Assembly: GCA_021790425.1 (NCBI GenBank)
Contig: JAJYEA010000009.1
Coordinates: 1-59,159 of the forward strand
DNA: 59,159 nucleotides
From: Thermoplasmata archaeon
GTDB lineage: Archaea > Thermoplasmatota > Thermoplasmata > Lutacidiplasmatales > UBA184
Reading direction: 5' to 3'
Below, in pieces: positions 1 to 8,982 of the stretch. The notes below the pieces were generated by a model. The model searched no databases. It saw only the letters and a list, made by a program, of their open reading frames with translations, and was not told the DNA's origin. Made by a program: the position numbers and the translations under genes. Every line of letters begins with the position of its first letter. Position 1 is the stretch's first letter.

Positions 1-1
1 C

Positions 2-2053
2 TTCGAGGAAGCGAACCAGCTCTACTCCCTGGTCCTCGACCTCGACCCCACCTTCACCAGCGCCCGGTTCAACCGCGCGCTCACGCTCGCGATCCTCAAG
101 CACAACCTCGAGGCCAAGGTCGAGATATGCAACCTGGTCGCCTCCGAGGGATGGGCCGCGGACGCCGCCTATCTCATGGGATTCGTGGCCGAGAACGAGG
201 GGCGCATGGAGGCCGCGGTCCAGCTCTACGCGAAGGCCATCGGGGAAGGGAACTACGCCAACGCCTGGTCGAGGCTCGAGGCCCTGATCAAGCGCCGCCA
301 CAAGCTGAAGGATGAGGGCGCCGCCACGGATGGCAAGGAGCCTTCGGTGGTGTTCAGCGAGGATCCGGGACTCGCCGCGGGTGCTCCCGCGATGGTGAAG
401 TGCATGAGCTGCGCCCGCGACATCAAGCGCGAGTTCCTGGTCTGCCCGTACTGCGGAGGGATCAGCCAGCCCGACACGCCCAAGACCCCGCAGGGGGCCG
501 CGAAGAAGACGCCGGAGGAACCCAGCCTGCCGTCGGCGGAAGAGGTCGCGCGCCGCTACGGCGGCGGGCTCGGCACCTCGAGCGGGGACTCCCACCGTCC
601 CGCGGATATCCAGATCGCCTGGCTGGAGGAAGCCCTCCGGCTCCTGGTCCCTCCGGGAGCCGACGTCCGGAAGCGGTCCGAGCTCGCGGTCGCCTGCATG
701 GAGCTCGACCGGATGGACGAGGCCAAGGGACTCCTGGAAGGGCTGACCCGGGAACACCCCACCGTGATCGGGTACCGGACCGCCCTGCTCCGCACGCTGC
801 ACCGCCTGAAGGACTGGAAGGGAGTGCTCCGGCTCTGCGACGCCGTCCCGGAGAACCAGGAGGTGCTCCGCTTCCGGATCACCGCGCTGCTCGGGCTGGG
901 CCGCCGGGACGAAGCCCGCCCGCTGATCGCCCGGCTTCCCCTGGAGACCGCGACCCAGTGCGAGGAGGCGGCCCGTTTCACCATCGCCGTCCGGGACCAT
1001 GCGGCGGCCGACCAGCTCCTGGACCGGGCGATCACCATCGACTCCACCCTCAACAGCGCCCACCTCCTCAAGGAGCTCCTGTCGGGCAACCCCGTCGTGA
1101 AGAGCCCACGGAGCACCCTGTCGCGGTTCGAAGGCATCGAGCCCGTGCTGGACCTCCTGGTCCAGCGCGTGGTCGCCCCGCTCCTGGTGCCGGAGAACTA
1201 CTATGCCTACGACATCGCGGACTTCCAGGTGCTCCTGGCCGGGCCCCCGGGCTGCGGGAAGACGTCGGTGGCCCGCGCGCTCGCCAAGGAGGCCTCCGCC
1301 TCCTTCGAGTACCTCCGGTTCGACCGGGTGGGGGACCTCTACTACGGGGAGACGGAGAAGGCGGTCCACCAGCTCTTCCTGCGGGCCCGCCGGGCGGCCG
1401 TCAGCGAGCGGGTGATCCTCTTCATCGACGAGGTCGACAGCTTCGCCTCCACCCGCCGGACGCGCGAGGAGCGGAACGAGCGCCGCCTCTTCACCCAGAT
1501 CATGACGGAGCTCTCCGAGCTCTCGGAGCATCTCCGCCACGAGACGCTCAACATGCGGGTCATCGGCGCCACGAACCGCCCGTTCGACCTCGATCCCGCC
1601 ATGATCCGGACGGGAAGGCTCGGGATGCCCGTCTATCTCGGTCCGCCCAACGCCCAGGCCCGACGGCGGCTGATCCAGCAGCACCTGGGGGGACTTCCCC
1701 AGCACGGCTCCTTCGACCTCGACCTCGCGACCCGCGAGACCGAGTGGTACTCCATGTCCGACGTCCAGGGGCTCCTGTCGGACCTGCTCTTCGAGGAACG
1801 CTCCTCGGACCTCATGCGGCGGGAGTGGAAGCTGACCAACGAACGGCTCCTCACGGAGATCCGGAAGCGTCCCCCGTCCGTCCTCGGATGGTTCCGCCAG
1901 GTCGACCGGCTCATCAAGGAGGGCGAGATCGAGGCGACGGACCTGGGTCGGGGCTTTGAGCAGGACTACCACCGGTTCACCCAGTGGCAGAGCCATGCCA
2001 CCACGACCACGGCCAACCCCCCGCCCGGCCGACGGGACCGGATGTTCGCCTAG
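2..2053 (+). CDS. TPR / zinc-ribbon / AAA ATPase, 5' end outside window
   Basis: The reading frame is open from base 2, so the start lies upstream; the first internal ATG at 176 is not the start because residues before it continue the same helical repeat pattern. The N-terminal part looks like TPR-type repeats. A zinc ribbon follows (CMSC...CPYC, near bases 400-460), then more helical repeats, then a classic AAA module: Walker A GPPGCGKTSVARAL near 1240, Walker B VILFIDEVDSF near 1410, and an arginine-rich sensor region with GATNRPFDLD near 1565. It is probably a cytoplasmic AAA+ remodelling ATPase whose repeats and zinc ribbon recruit a partner. The substrate is unknown. It converges on the ABCE1 gene with 34 bases between the two stops. 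Confidence 0.85.
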   Translation, partial: FEEANQLYSLVLDLDPTFTSARFNRALTLAILKHNLEAKVEICNLVASEGWAADAAYLMGFVAENEGRMEAAVQLYAKAIGEGNYANAWSRLEALIKRRHKLKDEGAATDGKEPSVVFSEDPGLAAGAPAMVKCMSCARDIKREFLVCPYCGGISQPDTPKTPQGAAKKTPEEPSLPSAEEVARRYGGGLGTSSGDSHRPADIQIAWLEEALRLLVPPGADVRKRSELAVACMELDRMDEAKGLLEGLTREHPTVIGYRTALLRTLHRLKDWKGVLRLCDAVPENQEVLRFRITALLGLGRRDEARPLIARLPLETATQCEEAARFTIAVRDHAAADQLLDRAITIDSTLNSAHLLKELLSGNPVVKSPRSTLSRFEGIEPVLDLLVQRVVAPLLVPENYYAYDIADFQVLLAGPPGCGKTSVARALAKEASASFEYLRFDRVGDLYYGETEKAVHQLFLRARRAAVSERVILFIDEVDSFASTRRTREERNERRLFTQIMTELSELSEHLRHETLNMRVIGATNRPFDLDPAMIRTGRLGMPVYLGPPNAQARRRLIQQHLGGLPQHGSFDLDLATRETEWYSMSDVQGLLSDLLFEERSSDLMRREWKLTNERLLTEIRKRPPSVLGWFRQVDRLIKEGEIEATDLGRGFEQDYHRFTQWQSHATTTTANPPPGRRDRMFA

Positions 2054-2087
2054 TCCCCCGGCATCGCCCGGTTCTCAGAGGGTGGGG

Positions 2088-3857
2088 CTACGCCGCTTCG
2101 TAGTAGTACTCGCCCTTCGCCCGCTGCTCGCGGTCGAGGACGGAACCCGCCTTGTTGACGCGGGGACGAAGGGTCTCCTCATCCCGGCGGAAGGTGACGC
2201 CGACGCTGGCCAGGAGCCGGTTCATCCCCTCCCGCATCGAGAAGGGCCCCTCTCCGCGGCCCGCGGCCTTCCCGTCCTGGTGGAAGACCATCAGGCTGTC
2301 CGCGAGGAGGTCCAGGAAGTAGACGTCGTGGTCAACGATCAGGGCCGTCGCTCCACGGTTCTCCACGGCGCGGCGGAGCACCTTGGCGGCGTTCATGCGC
2401 TCGTCGACATCGAGGTAGGCGGACGGTTCGTCGATCAGGTAGAGCGTGGCCTCCCGGGCCAGGGTGAGCGCGATGGCCACGCGCTGGAGCTCGCCTCCCG
2501 AGAGGTTCGGGAAGGGGGTCTCCATGAGCGGCTGGAGATGGAGGCTCGGAACGAGCTCGTTCTGGAAGAAGGTGTTGTCAAAGTCCTTCGCGGCGGCGAG
2601 GGCGAGCACCCGCTCCTGGAGCGTCGCCTCCCCGGTCGCCTTGAGGTACTGGGGCTTGTAGCTGACCCGGACCCCGCTCGGAGGCGTCCCCTGGGTCGGG
2701 ACCTCCGCGCCGGCCAGGAGCTTGACGAACGTCGTCTTCCCGGTCGCATTGGGACCCACGATCCCGATGGTCTCTCCCTTCCGGAGGGACCCCTCACCGA
2801 CCCGCAACCGGAAGTGGGGGTACTCCTTCTCGAGCGGCGGGAAGCTCACGAGCTCGTAGCGGCTGGTCGAGGGGCGCGGGGGATGGGCGGTGAAGGCCAC
2901 CGGCTCGGTCCGGAACCGGACGTTCTCGTCCCGGAGGTAGCCGCTGAGGTACGTGTTGATCGCCGTGCGCGTCGCCATGGGATGGGAGACCACGCCGAAG
3001 GCGGCCGACTCCCCGTAGAGCAGGTGCACCTGGTCGGCCATGTAGTCCAGGATGGCGAGGTCGTGCTCGACAACCACGACGGACTTCGTCTCCCCGAGCT
3101 TCCGGATGAGCGCCGCCACCCGGAGGCGATGGACGATGTCGAGGTAGCTCGACGGTTCGTCGATGAGGTAGAGGTCGACGTCCTCGGCCAGGGTGCGCGC
3201 CACCGCGGCGAGCTGCATCTCCCCGCCCGCGGCCTCGGCGAGGGGCTTGTCCTCCATGCCCTCGAGCCCGACCTCCCCGAGCGCCTTTCCGGTGTCGCCC
3301 CGAGCCTGGTCCACGTAACTCCCGATGGTGAGGTTCGAGTCCGCGAGCACGTCGACGTACTGGGGTTTCACGGAGACGCGGAGGTCCCCCTTCGCGAGGC
3401 GCCCGAGATGGGCCTGGAGCTCCGTTCCCCGGTAGTGGTCGAGGATCTCCTTCCACTCGGGCGGGTCGTCGTACCGCCCCAGGTTCGGTTGCTCTCGGCC
3501 GCTCAGCAGCCGGAGCGCGGTCGACTTGCCGATCCCGTTCGAGCCGAGGAGCCCCACCGTGCGCTTCAGCTTCGGCACCGGGAGTCGGAAGAGGCGGAAG
3601 GCGTTCTGACCGTAGCGGTGCACCATCTCCCCCTCGGCGGCCTCCGGGGTGTTGAGGATCTTGATGGCCGTGAAGGGGCACTTGTGGACGCAGATCCCGC
3701 ACCCGATGCAGAGGGATTCCGAGATGACCGGTTTGGAGTCCTCCCCCCAGACGATGCACTCCTGGCCCATGCGCACGGGGGGGCAGTAGGCAAGGCACTC
3801 CCCCTGGCACTCCTTGGGGTGGCAACGGTCGCGCAGCAGAACGGCGATCCGGGTCAT
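2088..3857 (-). CDS. ABCE1/Rli ribosome-recycling ATPase
   Basis: 589 residues with the complete ABCE1 plan. The N-terminal Fe-S domain carries two ferredoxin-like clusters (Cys12, 17, 21, 25, then CIGCGICVHKCP near residues 51-62). ABC domain 1 has Walker A GSNGIGKSTALRL near residue 105 and domain 2 has GPNATGKTTFVKL near residue 370; both carry signature-type motifs (GGEMQ, SGGELQ) and Walker B DEPS(S/A)YLD. The family splits the ribosome after termination together with aRF1/Pelota and is essential in archaea. Length is normal. The start is the ATG directly before the Fe-S domain. No clear TATA box was seen at the expected distance. Confidence 0.97.
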   Translation of the reverse strand: MTRIAVLLRDRCHPKECQGECLAYCPPVRMGQECIVWGEDSKPVISESLCIGCGICVHKCPFTAIKILNTPEAAEGEMVHRYGQNAFRLFRLPVPKLKRTVGLLGSNGIGKSTALRLLSGREQPNLGRYDDPPEWKEILDHYRGTELQAHLGRLAKGDLRVSVKPQYVDVLADSNLTIGSYVDQARGDTGKALGEVGLEGMEDKPLAEAAGGEMQLAAVARTLAEDVDLYLIDEPSSYLDIVHRLRVAALIRKLGETKSVVVVEHDLAILDYMADQVHLLYGESAAFGVVSHPMATRTAINTYLSGYLRDENVRFRTEPVAFTAHPPRPSTSRYELVSFPPLEKEYPHFRLRVGEGSLRKGETIGIVGPNATGKTTFVKLLAGAEVPTQGTPPSGVRVSYKPQYLKATGEATLQERVLALAAAKDFDNTFFQNELVPSLHLQPLMETPFPNLSGGELQRVAIALTLAREATLYLIDEPSAYLDVDERMNAAKVLRRAVENRGATALIVDHDVYFLDLLADSLMVFHQDGKAAGRGEGPFSMREGMNRLLASVGVTFRRDEETLRPRVNKAGSVLDREQRAKGEYYYEAA

Positions 3858-3966
3858 GGTCCTCTCGGTGGCACGCAGTGACGCGCAACCCTAGGGGGTA
3901 AGTAAGCCCTGCCGGAGCCGGCCGGCAGCGCCGCCCCTCGAGCGGGACCCCCGCAGCTCCCCGACA

Positions 3967-5262
3967 TCAGGCGAACCGGGGAAGCTTCGAGATCTCCTTC
4001 AGGCCGCCCATGTAGGGCTGGAGGACCTTGGGCACCTCGATCGTGCCGTCCTCCCGGGCATAGTTCTCGATCACCGCCGCGATGGCCCGGGGGCTCGCCA
4101 CGCCGGTGGAGTTGAGGGTGTGCGGGACCCGCTTCCCGGGAGCTCCGGGGCGCCCCATGCGCAGGCCGAGGCGGCGGGACTGGTAGTCCGTGCAGTTCGA
4201 GCAGCTGACGACCTCGCGGTACTTCCCCTGCCGGGGGAACCACGCCTCGATGTCGTACTTCTTCGCGGCGACGATCCCGAGGTCCCCCGTGCAGACGTTC
4301 ACGATCCGGTAGGCGATGTCGAGCCCGCGGAAGATGTCCTCCGCGTTCTTCAGGATCTCCTCGTGGAGCGCGGGGGAGTCCTCGGGCCGGGCGTAGACGA
4401 ACTGCTCGACCTTCTCGAACTGGTGCACCCGGAAGACCCCCTTCTGGTCGACCCCGTGCCCTCCGATCTCCTTGCGGAAGCAGGCGCTCAGTCCCGCGAG
4501 GCGGATGGGCATCCGGTCCTCCTCGAGGATCTCGCCCATGTGCAGCGCGGCGAGCGGATGCTCGCTCGTCGCGATGAGGTAGAGGTCCTCGTCCTGGATC
4601 TTGTACATCACGTTCTCGAAGTCGGCGAGGTCGGTGACGCCCTCGTAGGGCTCACGCCGGAGCAGGTAGGGGGGCAGGACGGGGATGAAGCCCCGCTGGA
4701 CCAGGAGGTCCAGGGCGTAGCGCTGGAGCGCGAGGTCCAGGAGCACCGCGGGCCCGACGAGGTAGTAGAACCCCGCCCCGCTCGCACGACGGGCGCGCTC
4801 AAAGTCCGCCAGGCCCAGGGACTCCAGGAGCTCGCCGTGGCTGGGGAGTCCGGCCGGGGCCTCGCGACGCGTGCCCCACTCGGCCACGACCTGGTTCTCG
4901 CTGTCGTCCTTGCCGTAGGGGACCGTGGGGTCCAGGAGATTCGGGATCCGCTTCAGCAGCCGGTCGCGTTCCGCGGCGAGTTCTGTCTCCTCCCACTCGA
5001 GCCCGCCCAGCACGTCCGGGAGATTCTCGGCCTCCTGACGGATAGCCCCGGGGTCTTCGCCCTTCTTCTTGGCCTCGCCCAAGAGACGGGAGAGCTCGTT
5101 GCGACGCTTCCGGGTCTCGGCGGCCTTCCGGCTGACCTCCCTCCAGGCACCATCCCTGGCGCGGAGGCTTTCGAAGAGCTCGAGATACTGCGGCACCTGT
5201 CGTCGGGCCAGATTCTCGCGCACCCGGTCGGGTTCCTTGCGGACGAGTTCAATGTCGATCAC
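3967..5262 (-). CDS. serS: Seryl-tRNA synthetase (standard class II type)
   Basis: 431 residues. The N-terminal long coiled-coil arm (about residues 1-110, rich in R/E/K) is the tRNA-binding arm of ordinary SerRS. The class II core follows with motif 2 around RKEIGGHGVDQKGVFRVHQF and motif 3 around ASPRAIAAVIENY. It is the common bacterial/archaeal form, not the rare methanogen type. The start is GTG at 5262 (reading V/M-IDIELVRKEP), because this is where SerRS homology begins and the codon shares GTGA with the stop of the upstream gene; the open frame continues upstream only as a shadow. Last gene of the cbs-cgl-cysS operon, so serine activation is co-expressed with a pathway that consumes serine. 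Confidence 0.95.
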   Translation of the reverse strand: MIDIELVRKEPDRVRENLARRQVPQYLELFESLRARDGAWREVSRKAAETRKRRNELSRLLGEAKKKGEDPGAIRQEAENLPDVLGGLEWEETELAAERDRLLKRIPNLLDPTVPYGKDDSENQVVAEWGTRREAPAGLPSHGELLESLGLADFERARRASGAGFYYLVGPAVLLDLALQRYALDLLVQRGFIPVLPPYLLRREPYEGVTDLADFENVMYKIQDEDLYLIATSEHPLAALHMGEILEEDRMPIRLAGLSACFRKEIGGHGVDQKGVFRVHQFEKVEQFVYARPEDSPALHEEILKNAEDIFRGLDIAYRIVNVCTGDLGIVAAKKYDIEAWFPRQGKYREVVSCSNCTDYQSRRLGLRMGRPGAPGKRVPHTLNSTGVASPRAIAAVIENYAREDGTIEVPKVLQPYMGGLKEISKLPRFA

Positions 5263-6293
5263 GATACCTCGAGGACGATCTTGCCGAACATATCCCCCGC
5301 CTTGAGCCTTGCCATGGCCTCGACGCCCTGGGACAGCGGGTATACGCGATCGATCACGGGATGGACGGCCCCGGAGTCGAGCAACTTCAGCGCCTCGTGG
5401 AACTCCGCGCGGTTCCCCATCGTGCTCCCCCGGACCGACGCGCCCCTCCAGAAGATGGGCCGCAGGTCCATCTCCACGTTCGGCCCGGTCGTGGCGCCGC
5501 AGAAGACGAGCCGGCCCCCCCGTCCGAGGACGCGGAGCGAGTCCGGGAAGGTGGCCCGGCCGTTGGAGTCGAAGACGACATCGAAGCCCCGCTTCTCCGA
5601 GAGTTCCCAGAGCCCCTTCCCCAGGCTGCGCTCCGGGCTGGTGACGAGAGTCGCGTCCGCCCCCAGCGCGCGCACCTTCTCGGCACGCTCGGCGGACCGC
5701 GTGGCCACCGTAATGTGGGCTCCCTTCCAGTGGGCGAGCTGGATCGCCGCGGTCACGAGGCCGCCGCCGGCCCCCACCATCGCCACCCGCTCCCCGGGCC
5801 GTAGCTCCCCCACGGTGAACAGCGCCCTCCAGGCGGTCATGAAGACGAGGGCGCAACCCGCCCCCGAGGTGAAGTCGAGCCGCGAGGGGAGGGGAACGAC
5901 GTTCCGTGCCGGCACGACCACCCACTCGGCCGCGGTCCCCTGGACGTGCTCGCCGAGGATCCGATAGTTCCGGCAGTAGACCTCGTCCCCGCGCCGGCAC
6001 CACTCGCAGGTCCCGTCCGAGAGGCTGGGGTCGATCATCACGCGGTCCCCGATCTTCGGCCCGACCGCGCCCTCACCGAGCTCGTCCACCACCCCGGTCC
6101 CGTCCCCCGCGAGGATGTGGGGGAGGGGCAGGGGAACGCCCGGCATGCCCTCCAGCGAAAAGAGATCGAGATGATTGAATCCCGCCGCCCGTATGCGGAC
6201 GCGGACCTCTCCCGGGCCCGCATGGGGTTCGGGGAGATCGAGGAACTCGAGACGGTCGAGGTCCCCGTGCTGGCGGAAGCCGAACGCCCTCAT
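5259..6293 (-). CDS. MDR-family zinc-type alcohol dehydrogenase-like oxidoreductase
   Basis: 344 residues with the medium-chain dehydrogenase fold: an N-terminal GroES-like domain (AGFNHLDLF), a cysteine cluster resembling the structural zinc lobe (CEWCRRGDEVYC), and a Rossmann domain with VGAGGGLVTAAIQLAHWKGA. These enzymes reduce or oxidise aldehydes, ketones or quinones with NAD(P)H; the substrate cannot be told. The ATG at 6293 overlaps the cysS stop (ATGA) and the stop overlaps the serS GTG, so translation is probably coupled. Its presence between two synthetase genes is unexplained. Confidence 0.88.
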   Translation of the reverse strand: MRAFGFRQHGDLDRLEFLDLPEPHAGPGEVRVRIRAAGFNHLDLFSLEGMPGVPLPLPHILAGDGTGVVDELGEGAVGPKIGDRVMIDPSLSDGTCEWCRRGDEVYCRNYRILGEHVQGTAAEWVVVPARNVVPLPSRLDFTSGAGCALVFMTAWRALFTVGELRPGERVAMVGAGGGLVTAAIQLAHWKGAHITVATRSAERAEKVRALGADATLVTSPERSLGKGLWELSEKRGFDVVFDSNGRATFPDSLRVLGRGGRLVFCGATTGPNVEMDLRPIFWRGASVRGSTMGNRAEFHEALKLLDSGAVHPVIDRVYPLSQGVEAMARLKAGDMFGKIVLEVS

Positions 6294-7789
6294 GGCTTGA
6301 GCCGCCAGCGGGCCCGGCCGCCGGTGTCCTCGACGAGGACGCCCGCCGCCAGGAGCTCCTGCCGGATGCGGTCGGCCTCGGCAAAGTCCTTCCGGGCCTT
6401 TGCCCGGGTGCGGGCCTCCAGGGCGATCTCGACAAGCTTGCCGAGCGCCTGTTCCGACGCTCCGCCCCCCTTCGCGGGGAAGAACCCGAGCACCTTCTGG
6501 GCGAAACGGAACGGCCGGAGCGCCCGGACGAGCGGCTCGAGCGGCACCTTCTCGGGGTTGTTGCCGAGGATGACGTTGACCTCTCCGGCCCACGTGTAGA
6601 GGCTGGCAGTGGCCTCCCGCACGCTGAAGTCGTTCGCCATGGAGGACTCCATCGACTCGAGCACCTTGTCCCCGCCGGGCTTCGAAGGGTCGGCCGGAAG
6701 GGTCGCGTCAACGGCTGCCACCCATTCCTTCCAGCCGGGGAAGGTGCGCGCCACGCCGTCCGGGCCCGTCCAGGTCCCGGGGAAGCGCTGGGCGAGGGCA
6801 TCCTCGAGCCGGTGGTAGCTCCCCTCGAGGGTCTCGTAGGCGCGGTTCGCCTCCTCGAAGGAGGAGGGCCCCGCGTAGTCGAGGGGGCTCCGGTAGTGTC
6901 CGCTCAGGAAGAAGAAGCGCAGCACCTCCGGACGGACCATGGTGAGCGCGTCCCCGAGCGAGAGCACGTTCCCGAGCGACTTCGACATCTTCTCCCCGCG
7001 CATGTTGAGGAGGCCGGCGTGCATCCAGATCGCCGCGAGGGGACTCTTGCCCGTCGCCGCCTCCGCCTGCGCGATCTCCGCCTCGTGGTGGGGGAACTTG
7101 AGCTCCAGGGCCCCGCCGTGGAGGTCGTAGGAGGGACCGAGCACGTTCACGGTGATCGCGGTGTCCTCGATGTGCCAGCCGGGGCGGCCCTCGCCCCAGG
7201 GGCTCGGCCAGCGCGGGCCCAGGCGCTCCCGCTTCCAGAGCGCGAAGTCCTCGGGGGCCCGCTTCTTCGGGTTGACCTCGACGTGGGCGCCGGGCTCGAG
7301 CGCTTCCAAGCGCTGTCCGGAGAGCTTCCCGTAGGCGGGGAAGCTCGCGACGGAGTAGTAGACGTCCCCCTCGCTCTCGTAGGCGTGCCCCTTCGCGATC
7401 AGGGTCTCGATCTGGGCGATGATCTCGGGGATGTAGTCCGTGCAACGGGCGTAGAAATTGACCGAGTCGACGCCGAGCGCCTGCATCTCCCGCAAGTAAC
7501 CCGCGAAATTGCGTTCGGAGATGACGTTCCACTCGACCCCCTCTTCCGTCGCCTCCCGGAGGATCTTGTCCTCGATGTCCGTGACGTTCTGGAGGTAGAA
7601 CACGCGGTACCCCAGATAGTCGAGGAAGCGGGCCGCGGTGTCGAAGAAGACCATCGTGCGGCCATGGCCGATGTGCGAGGGCTTGTAGGGGGTGATCCCG
7701 CAGACGAACATCGAGATGCGGGGAGGGACGCGCGGGCGGAGGGGGACCAGCTTCGCGTCGAGGGTGCTGTAGATCATGACCTCGCGCAT
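6290..7789 (-). CDS. cysS: Cysteinyl-tRNA synthetase
   Basis: 499 residues. Class I synthetase with a HIGH motif in THE form PSHIGHGRT preceded by the zinc-ligand region CGITPYKP, and a KMSKS motif GEKMSKSLGN. Length is normal. Two starts are possible: GTG at 7795, which overlaps the upstream stop, or ATG at 7789. I chose 7789 because GGAGGTGA, a near-perfect match to the 16S 3' end, lies directly in front of it; that sequence would overlap the GTG. It is fed by the two upstream transsulfuration genes, which make its amino acid. Confidence 0.95.
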   Translation of the reverse strand: MREVMIYSTLDAKLVPLRPRVPPRISMFVCGITPYKPSHIGHGRTMVFFDTAARFLDYLGYRVFYLQNVTDIEDKILREATEEGVEWNVISERNFAGYLREMQALGVDSVNFYARCTDYIPEIIAQIETLIAKGHAYESEGDVYYSVASFPAYGKLSGQRLEALEPGAHVEVNPKKRAPEDFALWKRERLGPRWPSPWGEGRPGWHIEDTAITVNVLGPSYDLHGGALELKFPHHEAEIAQAEAATGKSPLAAIWMHAGLLNMRGEKMSKSLGNVLSLGDALTMVRPEVLRFFFLSGHYRSPLDYAGPSSFEEANRAYETLEGSYHRLEDALAQRFPGTWTGPDGVARTFPGWKEWVAAVDATLPADPSKPGGDKVLESMESSMANDFSVREATASLYTWAGEVNVILGNNPEKVPLEPLVRALRPFRFAQKVLGFFPAKGGGASEQALGKLVEIALEARTRAKARKDFAEADRIRQELLAAGVLVEDTGGRARWRLKP

Positions 7790-7791
7790 GG

Positions 7792-8982
7792 TCACCTCCC
7801 GAGCGCCCGGAGGACGTCCGCCACCAGATCGTCAGGGTCCTCGACCCCGACCGAGAACCGCAGGAGCCCGTCCCGGATCCCCCGCGCCTCCCGTTCGGCC
7901 TTCGGGATGGACTGGTGCGTCATGAGCGCCGGGGCCTCGATCAGGGATTCGACCCCGCCCAGGCTCTCTCCCAAGTAGAAGTACCGGAGCTTCGACAGGA
8001 ACTTGCGGGCTTCCGGAAGACCTCCCTTGAGGTCCGCCGTCACCATGCCCCCGAACCCGGTCATCTGGCGGCGCGCGAGCTCGTGCTGGGGGTGCGAGGG
8101 GAGCCCCGGGTAGAGCACGCGCTCGACCCGTGGATGCTCTTCGAGCGCGAGGGCGACCGCGCGCGCGTTGGCGGCGTGCGCGCGCATGCGGAGCCCGAGG
8201 GTGTGGATCCCGCGGAGCACGAGGAAGCAGTCGAACGGGCCCGGGACGGAACCCGCGGCGTTCTGGAGCCAGCGCAGGGACTCGAGCCGCTCCCGGTCGC
8301 GGAAGACGAGCGCCCCTCCGATGACGTCCGAGTGTCCCCCGAGGTACTTCGTGGTGGAGTGCAGGACCACGTCGGCCCCGAACGCGAGGGGGCGCTGGAA
8401 GACCGGGGTCGCGAACGTGTTGTCGACCACGACGGTGGCGTCGACCTCGTGAGCGACCTCGGTGGCGGCCTGGAGGTCCACGAGCTTGAGGAGCGGATTG
8501 GTCGGGCTCTCGAGATAGACGACCTGGGGGCGCGTGGAGCGCACCTTCGTCCTTACCCGGGCCACGTCCCCGAGGTCCAGGTACTCGACCTCCAGCCCCC
8601 AGGTGCGCCGGGCATGCTCGAGCAGTCGGTAGGTCCCTCCGTAGAGGTCGTCGCCGGCCAGGAGCCGCGTCCCCGAGGGGAGGGACCAGAGGAACGTGTT
8701 CAGGGCCCCGAGCCCGCTCGAGAAAGCAAGGGCGCCGGTGCCCCCTTCGATCTCGGCGAGCGACTTCTCGAGGACCGACCGCGTCGGGTTGGCGGTCCGG
8801 GAGTAGTCGTACCCCTTGGTGACCCCCGGGGCGCTCTGGACGTAGGTGCTCGTCAGGTAGACCGGGACGTTCACGGCCCCGGTGAGAGGGTCCGGCTCCT
8901 GGCCCCCATGGATGGCCACCGTGTCGAAGCGGGGCGCACGGGGGTCCTTGGCGGGAGCGCGAGCTGTCCGCTTCCGCGTCAC
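7792..8982 (-). CDS. Cystathionine gamma-lyase/gamma-synthase family PLP enzyme
   Basis: 396 residues. Cys/Met-metabolism PLP family: substrate/PLP region GYDYSRTANPTRSVLE, glycine stretch FSSGLGALN, and the PLP-lysine motif STTKYLGGHSD near residue 210. Family members either split cystathionine to cysteine (gamma-lyase) or make it (gamma-synthase). The adjacent CBS gene and the downstream cysS favour gamma-lyase in reverse transsulfuration; this is inference from context. The start is GTG at 8982, overlapping the upstream stop (GTGA), with a basic leader before the conserved FDTVAIHGGQ. The longer open frame upstream is a shadow of the CBS gene. Confidence 0.93.
   Translation of the reverse strand: MTRKRTARAPAKDPRAPRFDTVAIHGGQEPDPLTGAVNVPVYLTSTYVQSAPGVTKGYDYSRTANPTRSVLEKSLAEIEGGTGALAFSSGLGALNTFLWSLPSGTRLLAGDDLYGGTYRLLEHARRTWGLEVEYLDLGDVARVRTKVRSTRPQVVYLESPTNPLLKLVDLQAATEVAHEVDATVVVDNTFATPVFQRPLAFGADVVLHSTTKYLGGHSDVIGGALVFRDRERLESLRWLQNAAGSVPGPFDCFLVLRGIHTLGLRMRAHAANARAVALALEEHPRVERVLYPGLPSHPQHELARRQMTGFGGMVTADLKGGLPEARKFLSKLRYFYLGESLGGVESLIEAPALMTHQSIPKAEREARGIRDGLLRFSVGVEDPDDLVADVLRALGR

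Noticed and set aside
1956-3881. Long plus-strand open frame opposite ABCE1
   Set aside because: Shadow of the minus-strand gene; no recognisable motifs, and such frames are common in GC-rich DNA. The same holds for the long frames opposite the SerRS, thermopsin, permease-fusion and aCPSF1 genes.
3967-5262. Rare methanogen-type SerRS
   Set aside because: The long N-terminal coiled-coil arm and standard motifs show the common type.
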